A DNA stretch of 64,000 nt from Anodontia alba (GCA_964016985.1 OZ024830.1:66296690-66360689); one strand, 5' to 3'; shown: positions 45,064 to 56,655, counted from the first letter of the stretch. Made by a program: numbers and translations. Notes: generated by a model from the sequence alone, not told the origin.

Positions 45064-46832
45064 AAATCACCGCGATACTACCTACAAAGTTTTAAGTCAA
45101 TTGGACTTTTGGTTCAGAAAAAATAGATTTTCAAGATCCACGGCGGCAATCTTGGATTTCGGATCGAAACGATTTTAGATATTTTTGATCTACAAGCCAT
45201 TCCGATGCAGCCTATTAAGTTTCAAGTTAATTGGCCTTTCGATTCAGGAGAAGAAGCGAAAAATATATTTTCAAGATGGCTGCCACGGCGGCTATTTGTG
45301 ATTTCCGATCGGAACGGTTGAAGCTATTTTTGATCTACAAGTAAGATGCTTCCTACCGAGTTACAAGTCAATTGGCCCTTAGGTTCAGGGGAAGAAGCAA
45401 AAAATAGTGTTTCGAGATGGCTGCCACTGATTTCGGATAGGAACAATTTGAGCTATTTTTATCTACAAGTCACCACAATGCTTCCTACCGAGTTTCAAAT
45501 CAAATGGCTTTTTGGTTCAGGAGAAGAAGCGATAAATAGATTTTCAAGATGACTGCCACGGCAGCAATCTTGGATTTTGGATCGAAACGATTTTAGATAT
45601 TTTTGATCTACAAGCCACCCCGATGTAGCCTATTAAGTTTCAAGTCAATTAATTGGCCTTTCGACTCAGGAGAAGAAGCGAAAAATAGATTTTTAAGATG
45701 GCGGCCATCTTGGATTTTCGATCGGAACGATTTTAGCTGTTTTTGTACCAAGTCACCCTAATGCTTCCTACCAAGTTTTAAGTCAATTGGCGTTTCGGTT
45801 CAGGAGAAGGAAAAAATAGATTTTCAAGATGGCGGCCATGGTGGCCACCTTGAATTTCCGATTGGAACAATTTTAGATATTTTTTTATCTAAAAGTCACC
45901 CTGGTGCTTCCTACCAAGTTTCAAGTCAATTGGCTTTTTGGCTCAGGGGAAAAAGCGAAAAATAGAAAAATAGATTTAAGATGGTCGCCACGGCGGATTT
46001 CGGATGGAAACGATTTTAGATATTTTGATCTACAAACCACTCCGATGCATTCTACCAAGTTTCAAGTCAATTGGCTTTTTGGTTCAGGAGAAGAAGCGAA
46101 AAACAGATTTTCAAGATTGCCGCCACGGCGGCTATCTTGGATTTAGGATCGGAACGATTTTAGCTATTTTTGATCTATAAGTCACCCCAATACTTCCTAC
46201 CAAATTTCGAATGAAATGGCTTTTTGGGTCAGAAGGAAAAGCGAAAAAAATATTTTTAAGATGGCGGCCACGGCGGTCATCATATATTTCCGGAACGATT
46301 TTAGCAATTTTCTATTGAAACTGAAAAAAAAGATTTTCAAGATGGCCGCCGTGGGCCACGGCGGCCATCTTTGATTTTGTATCGGAACGATTATATATTT
46401 TTTTTATCTGTAAGTTACACCAATGCTTCCTACCAAGTTTCAAGTCAACTGGCCCAAGGGTGTAGGAGGAGTAGGCTTTTAAAGCAAAGTGTTGACGCAC
46501 GACGGACGACGGACATTGACCGATCACAACTGCTCACCTTGACTACTTCGTGCTTAGGTGAGCTTAATATAGTTTGCACTTACTTTCAACACGCAGACTA
46601 ACTAAATGTCATTTTGATATTTAAACTGTTTAACACCAAGACTGGATGAAATGAGATCATCTACTGCATCGTTTCAAACAAACCAGACTGATCTAACCCA
46701 TGTCCATTTATTCGTTGTTAGTCTTTCACCAATTTGTTTACTTCCAACCAAATCATGGACTGATTCCTAAACAATTTTGTACAAATCAATCCTCTAGACT
46801 TGAACACTACTGTCGTGATAAATTTATATTTA

Positions 46833-47168
46833 CAGTCAAACTTCAATGGCTCGAACATCTTTGGGACCATGGAAATTTGTTCGAGAGATGGGTAGTTCGA
46901 GTCAATGAGATTTAATCATCACGATAATTTATGAAAATGTTTTCGATCTTCAACAAAATAATGGTATGTTGCGTGTACTCATTAGAATCGCCTCGATGAG
47001 GCGATTCTAATGAGTACACGCAACATACAATTTCATAATAATATAAGAAAATTTCTCTCAATATTTGTTTTCTTGAGCTATCGGAAAAATTCCGTAGGGA
47101 CTCAAAAATGAGTTCGAAAAAGCCATGGTAAACGAGCCATCGGTGTTCGAGACATTGAAGTTAGACTG
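46833..47168. repeat. TA-flanked MITE (pogo/Tigger-like ends) with nested hairpin
   Basis: The left CAGTCAAACTTCAATGGCTC and the right, inverted, CAGTCTAACTTCAATGTCTC form TIRs flanked by TA (46831 and 47169). Inner arms ATGGCTCGAACA and TGGCTCGTTTACCATGG also oppose. The hairpin at 46970-47030, GTACTCATTAGAATCGCCTC against GAGGCGATTCTAATGAGTAC, belongs to the GCCTCG hairpin family. Copies lie at 49188-49523 and 51543-51878 through the block duplication. It is non-coding; the CAGT start and TA duplication suit pogo-type MITEs. Confidence 0.65.
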
Positions 47169-47891
47169 TATTTCTACAACAGTAGTGTCACACCTTTGTG
47201 GTCTGCCGACGGGATGATCCACCTGGTAGACGGCAGCTGTTGTATTTCTATCTTTTCTTTCCTTATCCCTTCTAACACTCATAAATTGCTGGTTTGGTGT
47301 ATTGTCAATAAAACAATACATCTTCTTTGTTTCAGTTAATTGGATGGCTAGTTAATTAGTCTGTCAACTGACTAGTAGACAGCCAGTTAATTAGTTTTTC
47401 ATTGATTTGTATATCATTTTCTCAAAATGTATTGAATAATCATATCTGAAACTTACAATGTATGATTAAAGTAATAAAACGTTTTAGTTACAATCAAATT
47501 TATATCTGACCTTACCCATGGGCTATATACATGTATAAAATGGTGTAATCGTTAAACGTCTTCTCTGAAACCACTTTACAAATTTTCAGCATAGGGCCTT
47601 CTATTGAAGGGGTATTTTTAATTTGTTCAAGATGACCGCCATGCCCATATAAGGTGAAACACTTAAAGATCTTCTCTAGAACAAAGAAAGCTTTGAGGCT
47701 GACGCAAAGTCTACCCAATTTGTTTAAACTTGTCATTCTAAAATTACCATTGACCTTTTTACGGCACAGTCAGTTTTCTATCCTAGTTGATTGGCAATAC
47801 TAGAAGAATATATTGCGTGGCAACTGCAGAATTGCTATGGCTGATTTACTCAGGCCAGTGAATCATGACCCATGAACCTCTTGTCATTATT

Positions 47892-48015
47892 ATTAGCTCC
47901 CCTGAGCCTTAAGGTTCATAGGTGAGCTTATAATATAGGCAGGCTCTACTGTCCGTCCGACGTCCGTCATCATCTCCTCACAAACCACCGGGCCAGTCAA
48001 AGCCAAAGGGGCAGT
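47892..48015 (+). repeat. 5' terminal module of an array-bearing element, cut by the duplication join
   Basis: TTAGCTCCCCTGAGCC, AGGTGAGCTTATAATATAGG and GTCCGTCCGACGTCCGTC form the diverged 5' end. It stops at the duplication junction, so in copies 1 and 2 it is fused to the 136-bp array. Just upstream, CCATGAACCTCTTGTC (about 47872-47887) is a separate 3' end. Repeated at 50247 and 52602. Confidence 0.6.
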
Positions 48016-50370
48016 TTCGACTCAGGAGAAGAAGCGAAAAATAGATTTTTAAGATGGCGGCCATCTTGGATTTTCGATCGGAACGATTTTAGCTGTTTTT
48101 GTACCAAGTCACCCTAATGCTTCCTACCAAGTTTTAAGTCAATTGGCGTTTCGGTTCAGGAGTAGGAAAAATAGATTTTCAAGATGGCGGCCATGGTGGC
48201 CACCTTGAATTTCCGATTGGAACAATTTTAGATATTTTTTTATCTAAAAGTCACCCTGGTGCTTCCTACCAAGTTTCAAGTCAATTGGCTTTTTGGCTCA
48301 GGGGAAAAAGCGAAAAATAGAAAAATAGATTTAAGATGGTCGCCACGGCGGATTTCGGATGGAAACGATTTTAGATATTTTGATCTACAAACCACTCCGA
48401 TGCATTCTACCAAGTTTCAAGTCAATTGGCTTTTTGGTTCAGGAGAAGAAGCGAAAAACAGATTTTCAAGATTGCCGCCACGGCGGCTATCTTGGATTTA
48501 GGATCGGAACGATTTTAGCTATTTTTGATCTATAAGTCACCCCAATACTTCCTACCAAATTTCGAATGAAATGGCTTTTTGGGTCAGAAGGAAAAGCGAA
48601 AAAAATATTTTTAAGATGGCGGCCACGGCGGTCATCATATATTTCCGGAACGATTTTAGCAATTTTCTACTGAAACTGAAAAAAAAGATTTTCAAGATGG
48701 CCGCCGTGGGCCACGGCGGCCATCTTTGATTTTGTATCGGAACGATTATATATTTTTTTTATCTGTAAGTTACACCAATGCTTCCTACCAAGTTTCAAGT
48801 CAACTGGCCCAAGGGTGTAGGAGGAGTAGGCTTTTAAAGCAAAGTGTTGACGCACGACGGACGACGGACATTGACCGATCACAACTGCTCACCTTGACTA
48901 CTTCGTGCTTAGGTGAGCTTAATATAGTTTGCACTTACTTTCAACACACAGACTAACTAAATGTCATTTTGATATTTAAACTGTTTAACACCAAGACTGG
49001 ATGAAATGAGATCATCTACTGCATCGTTTCAAACAAACCAGACTGATCTAACCCATGTCCATTTATTCGTTGTTAGTCTTTCACCAATTTGTTTACTTCC
49101 AACCAAATCATGGACTGATTCCTAAACAATTTTGTACAAATCAATCCTCTAGACTTGAACACTACTGTCGTGATAAATTTATATTTACAGTCAAACTTCA
49201 ATGGCTCGAACATCTTTGGGACCATGGAAATTTGTTCGAGAGATGGGTAGTTCGAGTCAATGAGATTTAATCATCACGATAATTTATGAAAATGTTTTCG
49301 ATCTTCAACAAAATAATGGTATGTTGCGTGTACTCATTAGAATCGCCTCGATGAGGCGATTCTAATGAGTACACGCAACATACAATTTCATAATAATATA
49401 AGAAAATTTCTCTCAATATTTGTTTTCTTGAGCTATCGGAAAAATTCCGTAGGGACTCAAAAATGAGTTCGAAAAAGCCATGGTAAACGAGCCATCGGTG
49501 TTCGAGACATTGAAGTTAGACTGTATTTCTACAACAGTAGTGTCACACCTTTGTGGTCTGCCGACGGGATGATCCACCTGGTAGACGGCAGCTGTTGTAT
49601 TTCTATCTTTTCTTTCCTTATCCCTTCTAACACTCATAAATTGCTGGTTTGGTGTATTGTCAATAAAACAATACATCTTCTTTGTTTCAGTTAATTGGAT
49701 GGCTAGTTAATTAGTCTGTCAACTGACTAGTAGACAGCCAGTTAATTAGTTTTTCATTGATTTGTATATCATTTTCTCAAAATGTATTGAATAATCATAT
49801 CTGAAACTTACAATGTATGATTAAAGTAATAAAACGTTTTAGTTACAATCAAATTTATATCTGACCTTACCCACGGGCTATATACATGTATAAAATGGTG
49901 TAATCGTTAAACGTCTTCTCTGAAACCACTTTACAAATTTTCAGCATAGGGCCTTCTATTGAAGGGGTATTTTTAATTTGTTCAAGATGACCGCCATGCC
50001 CATATAAGGTGAAACACTTAAAGATCTTCTCTAGAACAAAGAAAGCTTTGAGGCTGACGCAAAGTCTACCCAATTTGTTTAAACTTGTCATTCTAAAATT
50101 ACCATTGACCTTTTTACGGCACAGTCAGTTTTCTATCCTAGTTGATTGGCAATACTAGAAGAATATATTGCGTGGCAACTGCAGAATTGCTATGGCTGAT
50201 TTACTCAGGCCAGTGAATCATGACCCATGAACCTCTTGTCATTATTATTAGCTCCCCTGAGCCTTAAGGTTCATAGGTGAGCTTATAATATAGGCAGGCT
50301 CTACTGTCCGTCCGACGTCCGTCATCATCTCCTCACAAACCACCGGGCCAGTCAAAGCCAAAGGGGCAGT
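48016..50370 (+). repeat. Triplicated 2.36-kb block, copy 2 (2355 bp)
   Basis: Nearly identical to copy 1. Differences seen include GGAGTAGGAAAAATAG against GGAGAAGGAAAAAATAG, CTACTGAAACTG against CTATTGAAACTG, CAACACACAGAC against CAACACGCAGAC, and CCCACGGGC against CCCATGGGC. Confidence 0.95.
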
Positions 50371-52724
50371 TTCGACTCAGGAGAAGAAGCGAAAAATAGA
50401 TTTTTAAGATGGCGGCCATCTTGGATTTTCGATCGGAACGATTTTAGCTGTTTTTGTACCAAGTCACCCTAATGCTTCCTACCAAGTTTTAAGTCAATTG
50501 GCGTTTCGGTTCAGGAGTAGGAAAAATAGATTTTCAAGATGGCGGCCATGGTGGCCACCTTGAATTTCCGATTGGAACAATTTTAGATATTTTTTTATCT
50601 AAAAGTCACCCTGGTGCTTCCTACCAAGTTTCAAGTCAATTGGCTTTTTGGCTCAGGGGAAAAAGCGAAAAATAGAAAAATAGATTTAAGATGGTCGCCA
50701 CGGCGGATTTCGGATGGAAACGATTTTAGATATTTTGATCTACAAACCACTCCGATGCATTCTACCAAGTTTCAAGTCAATTGGCTTTTTGGTTCAGGAG
50801 AAGAAGCGAAAAACAGATTTTCAAGATTGCCGCCACGGCGGCTATCTTGGATTTAGGATCGGAACGATTTTAGCTATTTTTGATCTATAAGTCACCCCAA
50901 TACTTCCTACCAAATTTCGAATGAAATGGCTTTTTGGGTCAGAAGGAAAAGCGAAAAAAATATTTTTAAGATGGCGGCCACGGCGGTCATCATATATTTC
51001 CGGAACGATTTTAGCAATTTTCTACTGAAACTGAAAAAAAAGATTTTCAAGATGGCCGCCGTGGGCCACGGCGGCCATCTTTGATTTTATATCGGAACGA
51101 TTATATATTTTTTTTATCTGTAAGTTACACCAATGCTTCCTACCAAGTTTCAAGTCAACTGGCCCAAGGGTGTAGGAGGAGTAGGCTTTTAAAGCAAAGT
51201 GTTGACGCACGACGGACGACGGACATTGACCGATCACAACTGCTCACCTTGACTACTTCGTGCTTAGGTGAGCTTAATATAGTTTGCACTTACTTTCAAC
51301 ACGCAGACTAACTAAATGTCATTTTGATATTTAAACTGTTTAACACCAAGACTGGATGAAATGAGATCATCTACTGCATCGTTTCAAACAAACCAGACTG
51401 ATCTAACCCATGTCCATTTATTCGTTGTTAGTCTTTCACCAATTTGTTTACTTCCAACCAAATCATGGACTGATTCCTAAACAATTTTGTACAAATCAAT
51501 CCTCTAGACTTGAACACTACTGTCGTGATAAATTTATATTTACAGTCAAACTTCAATGGCTCGAACATCTTTGGGACCATGGAAATTTGTTCGAGAGATG
51601 GGTAGTTCGAGTCAATGAGATTTAATCATCACGATAATTTATGAAAATGTTTTCGATCTTCAACAAAATAATGGTATGTTGCGTGTACTCATTAGAATCG
51701 CCTCGATGAGGCGATTCTAATGAGTACACGCAACATACAATTTCATAATAATATAAGAAAATTTCTCTCAATATTTGTTTTCTTGAGCTATCGGAAAAAT
51801 TCCGTAGGGACTCAAAAATGAGTTCGAAAAAGCCATGGTAAACGAGCCATCGGTGTTCGAGACATTGAAGTTAGACTGTATTTCTACAACAGTAGTGTCA
51901 CACCTTTGTGGTCTGCCGACGGGATGATCCACCTGGTAGACGGCAGCTGTTGTATTTCTATCTTTTCTTTCCTTATCCCTTCTAACACTCATAAATTGCT
52001 GGTTTGGTGTATTGTCAATAAAACAATACATCTTCTTTGTTTCAGTTAATTGGATGGCTAGTTAATTAGTCTGTCAACTGACTAGTAGACAGCCAGTTAA
52101 TTAGTTTTTCATTGATTTGTATATCATTTTCTCAAAATGTATTGAATAATCATATCTGAAACTTACAATGTATGATTAAAGTAATAAAACGTTTTAGTTA
52201 CAATCAAATTTATATCTGACCTACCCATGGGCTATATACATGTATAAAATGGTGTAATCGTTAAACGTCTTCTCTGAAACCACTTTACAAATTTTCAGCA
52301 TAGGGCCTTCTATTGAAGGGGTATTTTTAATTTGTTCAAGATGACCGCCATGCCCATATAAGGTGAAACACTTAAAGATCTTCTCTAGAACAAAGAAAGC
52401 TTTGAGGCTGACGCAAAGTCTACCCAATTTGTTTAAACTTGTCATTCTAAAATTACCATTGACCTTTTTACGGCACAGTCAGTTTTCTATCCTAGTTGAT
52501 TGGCAATACTAGAAGAATATATTGCGTGGCAACTGCAGAATTGCTATGGCTGATTTACTCAGGCCAGTGAATCATGACCCATGAACCTCTTGTCATTATT
52601 ATTAGCTCCCCTGAGCCTTAAGGTTCATAGGTGAGCTTATAATATAGGCAGGCTCTACTGTCCGTCCGACGTCCGTCATCATCTCCTCACAAACCACCGG
52701 GCCAGTCAAAGCCAAAGGGGCAGT
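50371..52724 (+). repeat. Triplicated 2.36-kb block, copy 3 (2354 bp)
   Basis: Shares GGAGTAGG and CTACTGAAACTG with copy 2 but CAACACGCAGAC and CCATGGGC with copy 1. It has its own TTTTATATCGGAACG variant and a one-base loss in GACCTACCCATG. At 52724 the sequence leaves the repeat through GGGGCAGTGTCAATAAG, a junction also seen at 63033, so this right edge looks ancestral. Confidence 0.95.
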
Positions 52725-52829
52725 GTCAATAAGCCCTGATTTTGAACTCTAGCCGATTTTGTTTTTAATCATCTTAAATGACCCCTTATGTACATGCTTT
52801 ATGTATGCAAGCAATGGAATGGAACGGAG

Positions 52830-53320
52830 CATATCTCGTCGGGGACTGGATGAGACAGGGCGCTCAATGCCTAAGAGTGCTGCCTCACTATATCACACCT
52901 CAGACACATTACGTGACATTCCATCCAGTTACATAATACTGACGCCGGACCGACCCGCATAGCGCAAACGAAAGAGCGGTAGTCTTTGGTATGACGGCCG
53001 GGGAAAGAACCCACAACCTCCCGGACGCAAACCGGACGCTCTAGTAACTGAGATACTGCGCTAGTTGGTTCGAAAATAATCGGCCTGCTGATTTAAACGG
53101 CTTTTACTATAACTGAGCCAGCGCATGACAAAACCAACAAAATGAATGGGCTCCCATGGAAGAAAGAGATCAACACGGGTATCCGCACAATTTTCAGTCT
53201 TCGCTGTGCACTCCTTAGCTAAGGAGCTAAGGTTTCTACGTGTAGAGAGTGAAAACTGATCAGACCGCAGATGCCCAGGCTGATCTGAGTGCGCTGGGCG
53301 CACATGTCATGTTGTTGATT
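52830..53320 (-). repeat. SINE-like repeat with tRNA-like promoter, copy 1 of a direct pair
   Basis: On the minus strand the segment near 53070-52985 reads AGTATCTCAGTTACTAGAGC then GAGGTTGTGGGTTCTTTCCC, a recognisable but worn A box and B box. The flanks, ATCACACCTCAGACACAT and AACACGGGTATCCGC, GATGCCCAGGCTGATCTG, match the next copy. Confidence 0.6.
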
Positions 53321-53464
53321 TTTTCATGTGAAAAGAACTCGCGAAAGTGTGGGTATGACATTAAGTTACGGGACAGATTTCAACCTGAAAAAAAAAAAGT
53401 TATATTTTTTTCATTTTACTCAGACTTAAATGTCGCTTCAGCAATCTTTCAGTTATATCACGAC

Positions 53465-53985
53465 GGTGTCTGGATGTGAAGGAAGCTCAATGCTTACTTT
53501 AAAAATGCTACCTCACTCACATATCACACCTCAGACACATGTCGTGACGTTCGACACAGTCACATTACTGACACCGGACCGACCAGTTCCGCTTTCTCAA
53601 TGCTGAGCACAAACGAAAGAGTAGCTAATACCATTTTGAAAATCTTTGGTATGACTCAGCCGGGGATCGAACCCACAACCTCCCTGAAGGAAGCCGGACG
53701 CTCTAGTAACTGAGCCACTGCTCTAGTAGGTTCGAAGGAAATCTGTCTGCTAATTTAAACGGTTTTTACTATAATAGAGCCAGCGCATGACAAAACCAAC
53801 GAAATGACTGGCCTCCCATGAAAGAATCAGATCAACACGGGTATCCGCCCAGTCTAATCCGTTTTCGCTGTGCACCCAATCGGTTGCTAAGGAGCTAAGG
53901 TATAGACAGTGAAAATCAATTAAACCGGGCAGATGCCCAGGCTGATCTGTCTGCGCTGGGTGCACATGTCATTTTGTTGATTTGT
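53465..53985 (-). repeat. SINE-like repeat with tRNA-like promoter, copy 2
   Basis: Colinear with 52830-53320 at moderate identity. The minus strand has TGGCTCAGTTACTAGAGCG (A box) and a canonical B box GGTTCGATCCC (plus strand 53663-53673). Both copies share extended flanks of about 500 bp, longer than a typical SINE, so this may be a segmental tandem duplication of a tRNA-derived element and its flank. Confidence 0.6.
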
Positions 53986-55046
53986 TGGCGGCTCAGTTTT
54001 GCCGTTAGAACATTTGATGGGGCCATTTGTTGCCCCATAACCAATGTTAAAAGACCATGACCTATTTAAGTATATATTACTTTAATTATTAGCAACACGA
54101 CATCCCCTTGTCCCATCCATGCTTTTAGGTGGAGAAATAGCCCCTTGTCCCCTTCTAGATACAACAATGTATATGGGGAAGGTGACATGATTGGATCATC
54201 TCAACAAATGTTTATTCCCCAAATGCCTCAGAGGCTTTATATGAAATTGGATTTGGGTTGGCCCAGCGGTTTCTGAGATGTTCGAAGAGTGCGGACGACG
54301 GAGCCTGCCTATACTGTAAGCTAACGACTTTAGGATACAAATCAAAAGGGATTGGTTCACGTCTGACAAAATTCTGCCCTATTATATATAGATGGAAAAT
54401 TTTCTAAATATAATTCAACATGGGACATCTTCAAAAACAACAAAATAAGTTTGAAAAACCCATTGTAATGGTTGCTATGACAACAAAAATACACTACATG
54501 TTGTATTGTAAATTTGTCTTTAAAAGATTTCATGGTAGCATTCTGAGAACAATGTAATTAAAAGCATATCCACTTGATAGTTTTATAGTTGTTAAATATT
54601 GAAACACAAATATATGAACAAAATCAACATGACACAGAAATTTATGTTGCCATGGCAACAAATATGTCGAATTTATCCCATACTCGTAAAAGCACATAGT
54701 TTTATTTAGCATATTCTGTTTATACTGCAATTCTATTTTTTTTCTACCACTTTGATAGTCAAGTACTGGATGACAATTTAGAAAGAATAAAAAAAAAAGT
54801 TATCAGTCAAGAAAGAATTACGTTGTCATGGAAACAAAACTGTTTGCTTCATTGAAATAATATGTGGTTTTGGCAGAGTTTAACTATGAAAGGTAAAGTG
54901 TTTATTATTTGACTGGTTTTAATGTATTACTTATCAAGTATTTGTGCATAAAAAGCAACATTCACATCACTTAGCTTTATGTTGCCCTGTCAACAAAACA
55001 CATACATTTATTTCTAACAAAGACGTATCAAACATGTATTTTAAAT
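53986..55046. other. No gene; remnants only
   Basis: Near 54170-54310, TTCCCCAAATGCCTCAGAGG, TTGGCCCAGCGG and TGCGGACGACGGAGCCTGCC look like worn pieces of the array-bearing elements (5' GTCCGTC region, minus orientation). Several short ATTGCCATGGCAAC-type stretches resemble the array of 20297-22240. Otherwise AT-rich. Confidence 0.4.
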
Positions 55047-55270
55047 AGCGCGGTAGCTCAGTGGTGAGCGCACTGGCCTCTAGAGCTAAAAGAATCGGGA
55101 TAGACCCCCTTATGCGAGGGAATTTTCGGTGTCCGAACACGCTTTCCTTCATGTCATTTGCAGGCATGAAAGAAAAACAGTGTGCCGTCCTTCGGATCGG
55201 GAAAACTGCAGGCAAACTCACACCATGTGCAAGTTAAAGAACCATACCACGGTAATTCAAATTAGTTACT
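55047..55270 (+). repeat. tRNA-derived SINE
   Basis: The head AGCGCGGTAGCTCAGTGGTG has a canonical A box TAGCTCAGTGG (55054-55064). The B box region (near GGGATAGACCCC) is degenerate. The body has ACACGCTTTCCTTCATGTCA, GGCATGAAAGAA and CCGTCCTTCGGATCGG. A promoter-bearing retroposon; the cloverleaf is too damaged to be a tRNA gene. Confidence 0.65.
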
Positions 55271-55329
55271 TGTAGGCTTTCATCCTGCAGCCCGGGGTGT
55301 ACAATGTACGCCGTCTGGGTCCTCCTAGG

Positions 55330-55362
55330 AAGTTTAGACGTAAAGAAAGAAAGAAAGAAAGG
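55330..55362. repeat. (AAAG)n simple repeat
   Basis: A GAAAGAAAGAAAGAAAG run just downstream of the SINE, possibly its degraded A-rich tail. Confidence 0.5.
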
Positions 55363-55550
55363 CAGTATTTTACGCCATTGCCCATAATAATATGTTGTTT
55401 TTCATTTTTCCATATTACGATTTGGATCGTACTGAAGTACTGCTTTTGCAAACAGTATCAATATCAAAATAAAATAGAAGATAAACAAAGAAATAAAGAA
55501 AAACAACAGCTCAAAATGTTTATTACACTCACACGCACACACACACTAAT

Positions 55551-55777
55551 GCGGGCCCCCGTAGCCTAGTGGATAGGAGAGTTGACTCTTAATCCATTAG
55601 GTTTCTCACCGCTGTGGTTCGAGCCTCGCTTGGGTCACATGTGGGAAAGCCAAGTTCTGCTTACGGATGGTCAGGTGGTTTTTCCCCGGGTTCTCCGGTT
55701 TTCGCCCACCTTTGATGAACAATCGGCTCGATATGTGAAATATTCTTGAAAGGGTCGTAAAACCCAAATCAAAATCA
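55551..55777 (+). repeat. tRNA-Lys-like SINE with conserved CCGGGTTCTCCGG core
   Basis: The head begins GGGCCCCCGTAGCCTAGTGG (A box TAGCCTAGTGG at 55562-55572) and has B box GGTTCGAGCCT (55616-55626), with CTT at the anticodon position (GACTCTTAATCC), as in tRNA-Lys(CTT). The body contains GGTGGTTTTTCCCCGGGTTC and TCCGGTTTTCGCCCACC, which resembles the central domain shared by some deeply conserved animal SINEs. The tail is AAACCCAAATCAAAATC. The good B box and core suggest a relatively young copy. Confidence 0.7.
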
Positions 55778-56009
55778 CCTACACAAAGGTCTCAATGAGA
55801 CTCAAACCCGTCCGTTCGTAGGAGAGGCCACAACATCCAGAGAACAGTATTAAGAACTGACCAAAATGAAAATACTTCTTGGCTAGATTTTTCAATGTAG
55901 TTTGAAATAAGTGAATCACCTTCTCCGTCCCCTTCCACCACCCCCTCCTCCCTCTCCCCACATACAGTTTGAAATAAGTGAATCATGAATCACCTCTCCC
56001 GTCCCCTTT

Positions 56010-56060
56010 TCCACTCCCTCCAATCCACCCCCCCCCCCACCACCACCACCACCAATACAC
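56010..56060. repeat. Poly-C and (CAC)n simple repeats
   Basis: A run of CCCCCCCCC followed by CACCACCACCACC. Upstream, TTTGAAATAAGTGAATCA and CCGTCCCCTTCCAC occur twice within 80 bp (55899 and 55967). Confidence 0.75.
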
Positions 56061-56329
56061 ACACAGAGAGAATATTCTTAATTTCGTATGCCATTGCGTT
56101 TTGATTTTATGTACATTGTTCTACTTTGGGAGAATTTGAAAAAAAGTATTGTCTTTAAATTAAAAAAAAATCAGAAAAAGTTACTAAATTCTATAAATCT
56201 CAAATCGAAATTATCAATGAAAGCTGATGAATGCTGATAAATTAGTGAAACCCCACTGGTAATCTTTTAATTCAGAGACGGTAAACTGGCATTTAAATGA
56301 CCACCTACTATCCATTCTTAGTGTTTACA

Positions 56330-56618
56330 CACAGGTGCAGCTTATTCAAAGCATATGGTCGTGAAAACATTTTACTAACGACCATATCACTTACCATTAC
56401 TGACTAGGGAAAAACTACCACTAAGTAAATGAACCTGAAATCGAAATTCAACTGTTACTGGCGACCTAACAAACAGCCACTTACTAATGACCGACAAACT
56501 ATCAATAATTGCTACTAACGACCCCGAAAACATCCACCAGCGGTTACTAGCGATCCTTTAGCTATCACTTACTGCTACCAACGCCCCACAAAATACCACA
56601 TACGACCCCACAAATTAT
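56330..56618 (+). repeat. Degenerate short tandem repeat (about 30-bp unit)
   Basis: Repeating phrases such as CTACTAACGACC, ACAAACTATCA and CACTTACT with GACCCCACAAA spacing appear eight or nine times in diverged form. Confidence 0.5.
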
Positions 56619-56655
56619 CACTGCCCTTCTTGGATCAGCGGAAAAGGAAGAATGA
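56618..56655 (-). repeat. SINE fragment (family of 14054)
   Basis: ACTGCCCTTCTTGGATCAGC then GGAAAAGGAAGAATGAC is the inverse of the SINE body segment near 14190-14220. Both ends are truncated. Confidence 0.55.

Larger units (their letters stand above)
42776..46566 (-). mobile_element. Array-bearing element with shared termini (minus), heavily invaded
   Basis: On the minus strand it starts TAAGCTCACCTAAGCACG (46566), then CAGTTGTGATCGGTCAATG and GTCCGTCGTCCGTCG. It ends CTTGGTGCTCTTGTT (plus AACAAGAGC at 42776). Between lie 136-bp units of the type seen at 1-1340 in opposite orientation, many with AAGATGGCGGCCAT. Three insertions interrupt it: a CR1-like LINE fragment (about 43200-44042), a MITE (about 44300-44580) and a GTGCCAC-type repeat (44816-45063). 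The right part (from 45660) belongs to the triplicated block. Confidence 0.7.
45660..48015 (+). repeat. Triplicated 2.36-kb block, copy 1 (2356 bp)
   Basis: First of three direct, head-to-tail copies. It contains the right end of the 136-bp array element (to 46566), a TA-flanked MITE with hairpin (46833-47168), the inverted TTAATTGGATGGCTAGTTAA-type repeat near 47330-47400, and the 3' and 5' ends of further array elements (CCTCTTGTC at 47880 beside TTAGCTCCCCTGAGCC at 47892). The join to copy 2 is GGGGCAGT/TTCGACTCAGG at 48015/48016. Copy 1 has a one-base longer A run near 45821. Confidence 0.95.

Noticed and set aside
45904..46146. Open frames such as KFQVNWLFGSGEEAKNRFSR repeated through the 136-bp arrays as a repeat protein
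   Set aside because: The frame changes between units, stops are common and the same DNA is open on the other strand; similarity follows the DNA repeat.
47058..47321. 87-aa minus-strand frame (three copies) as a conserved gene
   Set aside because: It lies across a TA-flanked MITE and its copies exist only because of the 2.355-kb tandem duplication; identity is at the DNA level.
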